Source of the DNA: Cordylochernes scorpioides
Taxonomy: Eukaryota > Arthropoda > Arachnida > Pseudoscorpiones > Chernetidae
Direction of reading: 5' to 3'
Assembly: GCA_030710605.1 (NCBI GenBank)
Contig: CP092870.1
Location: 51,907,921 to 51,971,920, forward strand
Length of the DNA stretch: 64,000 bases
Shown here: piece by piece, positions 61,970 to 64,000 of the stretch
Position numbering within the stretch: position 1 is the stretch's first letter
Layout of the letters: each line of letters opens with the position of its first letter
Notes under the pieces: generated by a model
Seen by the model: only the letters and a program-made list of their open reading frames with translations
What the model was told of the DNA's origin: nothing
Databases searched by the model: none
Position numbers and translations under genes: made by a program

Positions 61970-64000
61970 CAATTCGGACCTATGCACCGAGTCAAGGAAG
62001 TCTATTCTAGATTACCTCCTAGTGTTGATATAGAAAGGAGTGAAGAGGCTTCAGTTCTGGGCATGAAATGGGATCTTTTAGAAGATACTCTTAATGTGAC
62101 CCCCAAGTTCGGAGTTATAATAAACTCACTTTCCAAGACATATCTTTGACCCAATTGGATTCTTAGCTCCTGTCTTATTACCTGCTAAAATACTTATTCA
62201 ACAAGCCTGGACAGTCAAAACTGATTGGGATGAACCTTTACCATCAACCATTCAAGAAAATTTTATGAAGTGGTACAATGAGTTGGACACTCTCTCTCTC
62301 TCTCTTGCCGAAATAAAAATTCCACGTAGAGTGGGCTATGGGATTAGAGCACATCGGTCCATTCACATATTTTGTGATGCCAGCCAAAGTGCATATGCTG
62401 CAGCAGCTTTTCTACGTTTTCCTGAGAACAAAGGAGTGTCAGTACAACTTTTGATGGCCAAATCCCGGCTAGGTCCACTTAAGAAAACTACTATCCCTAG
62501 GATGGAACTTCTTGCTTGTATGTTGGGAGTTAGACTCAGCAGGTACATAACTGAGTCTTTGAATTTGGCTGCAGAACCGGTGTATTACTGGACAGACTCT
62601 ACTACAGCACTTTCATGGATCAAGACGAACAGGCAGTGGGGCACCTTTGTAAACAACAGAGTCAAAGAGATATGCAACACTTCAGGTCCGAACAAATGGT
62701 TTTATGTACCAGGAGGCCTCAACCCTGCAGACCTTCCTTCAAGAGGTTGTAGTGTACTACAGCTTAAACGCACCAGATGGTGGGAGGGACCTGAATGGCT
62801 CAAGCAGCCTCAAGATCACTGGCCAAAGCAATTATTCCACTCAGACAGAACTTTGGTCAATTTAGAAATAGATAGACAAGTATTGGTGACTACACATGTC
62901 AGAACTGAAGTAATGCCATGGTTTGAAAGATTTTCAAATTTTACAAAGATTGTCAGAATAAATGCGTGGATCTGGAGGTTCATACGAAATACACAAAAAT
63001 TGTCCCCATCAGGTATGCATAGTCTACAGCTTTCAGAATTAGAAGATGCTGAAAAGGGAATTTGGAAAACTGTGCAACAGCAAGTTTTTTCTAGCCGAGG
63101 AGATTCGATCAACGGGTTGATGATAATCAGAGATGATTTTGGATTGATCCGTATAAAATCCAAGCTTATTGAAAGGGATGACGAATATTCATTTCGTTAC
63201 CCAATTTTGCTTCCAACAAAACATCATGTTGTCACATGCCTGATAAGAGAATTCCATCTGAGACATTGTCATGCAGGAGTTCAGATCCTTTCTGCCAAAC
63301 TCAGAGAAAATTATTGGATCTTAAATTCCCGGCGCAGCATAGGAAGTGTCGTCTCTCAGTGTGCCAAGTGTAGAAGATTTTCATCAAAACCTGTGAAAAC
63401 TACTCCGATACACTTACCCCTTGATAGAGTGAGAGATGCCACAGCCTTTGAAATTCTGGGAGTAGACCTTGCTGGTCCACTTTACCTCAAGAACAAGACC
63501 AAGGCATGGATTGTTCTATTTACCTGTGCCGTCTTCAGAGCTATACACCTGGAACTTGTAACCTCATTAAGTACTGAAGCTTTCATACAAGCTCTGAGAA
63601 GATTTTTAGCCCGGAGAGGGCGACCAACAGTCATTTATTCTGATAATGGTACTAATTTTGTGGGCGCTAACAATGCTCTCAAGGCTTTAAACTGGAAGAA
63701 GATAGTGTTAGACCAAAATCTTCACAAGATAAGTTGGAAGTTCATACCTCCTACTGCTGCATGGTGGGGAGGTTGGTGGGAGCGTCTTTTTCGTTCCATC
63801 AAGGACCTCCTTGTTCGAATTTTGGGCCATTCTTCAGTGTACTATGAAGAGATGTCCACTATCCTATGTGATGTAGAAGCTACAATCAACAGTCGTCCGC
63901 TGACATACATTCATGAGGACTTTGACAGTTTGATTCCTTTATCACCCTCCATGTTTCTACATGATTCAAAATATGTGGGAGTTCCAGATCTAGATAAGTT
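61970..64000 (+). pseudogene. pol: BEL/Pao pol part 2: RNase H and integrase, open to the window end
   Basis: After the TAG the frame continues to a +1 shift near 62140 (before Phe-Asp-Pro-Ile-Gly-Phe-Leu-Ala-Pro). From there about 620 codons are open to the edge. RNase H: Phe-Cys-Asp-Ala-Ser, Pro-Arg-Met-Glu-Leu and Trp-Thr-Asp-Ser. Integrase zinc: Phe-His-Leu-Arg-His ... Cys-Ala-Lys-Cys. Core: Gly-Val-Asp-Leu-Ala-Gly-Pro (about 63460), Tyr-Ser-Asp-Asn-Gly-Thr-Asn-Phe (about 63637) and Trp-Trp-Glu-Arg (about 63775). A (TC)n run at 62288-62304 adds residues without breaking the frame. All integrase acids are kept. Confidence 0.85.

Larger units (their letters stand above)
58912..64000 (+). 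mobile_element. BEL/Pao LTR retrotransposon (3' end outside the window)
   Basis: A 290-bp LTR, a primer site, a fused gag-pol frame with three zinc motifs, an A17-type protease, RT, RNase H and an integrase, in the order typical of BEL/Pao. The frame has two stops and one frameshift but is otherwise well kept over nearly 5 kb. It inserted into Copia 2. Target duplication cannot be checked because the other end is missing. Confidence 0.9.

Overview
The window is eukaryotic, animal and very probably arthropod. It carries Gypsy, Copia and BEL/Pao LTR retrotransposons, several non-LTR families, a Penelope-like element with a GIY-YIG-like endonuclease domain, Helitrons, a Tc1-like element, hAT-type elements, foldback elements and an intron-bearing tRNA-Tyr copy. 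I cannot name a species. I found no convincing single-copy host gene: almost every recognisable coding stretch belongs to a transposable element, and most are broken by stops, frameshifts, deletions or later insertions.

Layout. 1-4250: the tail of a LINE ORF, then a 104-bp satellite interrupted by a short Helitron. 4345-7748: a perfect palindrome, a hAT-type element with an 8-bp duplication, a 202-bp tandem duplication, and a 999-bp Helitron carrying a 73-bp minisatellite. 7840-12740: a reverse-orientation Helitron with a tRNA-Gly relic, LINE relics, a tRNA-like sequence inside a long stem, and two palindromic MITEs. 12743-17415: Gypsy element B. 17432-22440: a Copia element whose 5' LTR is split by a LINE. 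23549-24427: an internally deleted Tc1-like element. 24430-24660: a Helitron fragment with an intron-containing tRNA-Tyr. 24842-33333: Gypsy element A on the minus strand, interrupted by a Helitron, a LINE and a small poly(A)-ended palindrome, each with clear boundaries. 33345-36114: four Helitron copies surrounding a Penelope-like element. 36355-45173: palindromes and a 164-bp satellite framed by inverted repeats, into which a young 2.6-kb non-autonomous LTR element with a 629-codon ORF inserted. 45174-48247: MITE, a glycoprotein-like fragment, short tandem repeats and another Helitron. 48476-51336: a decayed LTR element on the minus strand with a possible membrane-protein remnant. 51990-55640: LINE, foldback and hAT fragments. 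55750-58911: a second Copia element, truncated by a BEL/Pao element (58912 to the window end).

Shared themes. Gypsy A, Gypsy B and the 629-codon element are each flanked by the 4-bp duplication ATAT. Both Gypsy elements begin gag inside their own LTR and translate through the primer-binding site. Several Helitrons carry tRNA-Gly or tRNA-Tyr copies. A 5-bp stem with a 6-nt loop followed by AATAAA is shared, with compensatory base changes, by LINE 3' ends and the 104-bp satellite. All calls come from reading the sequence; no database search was run.
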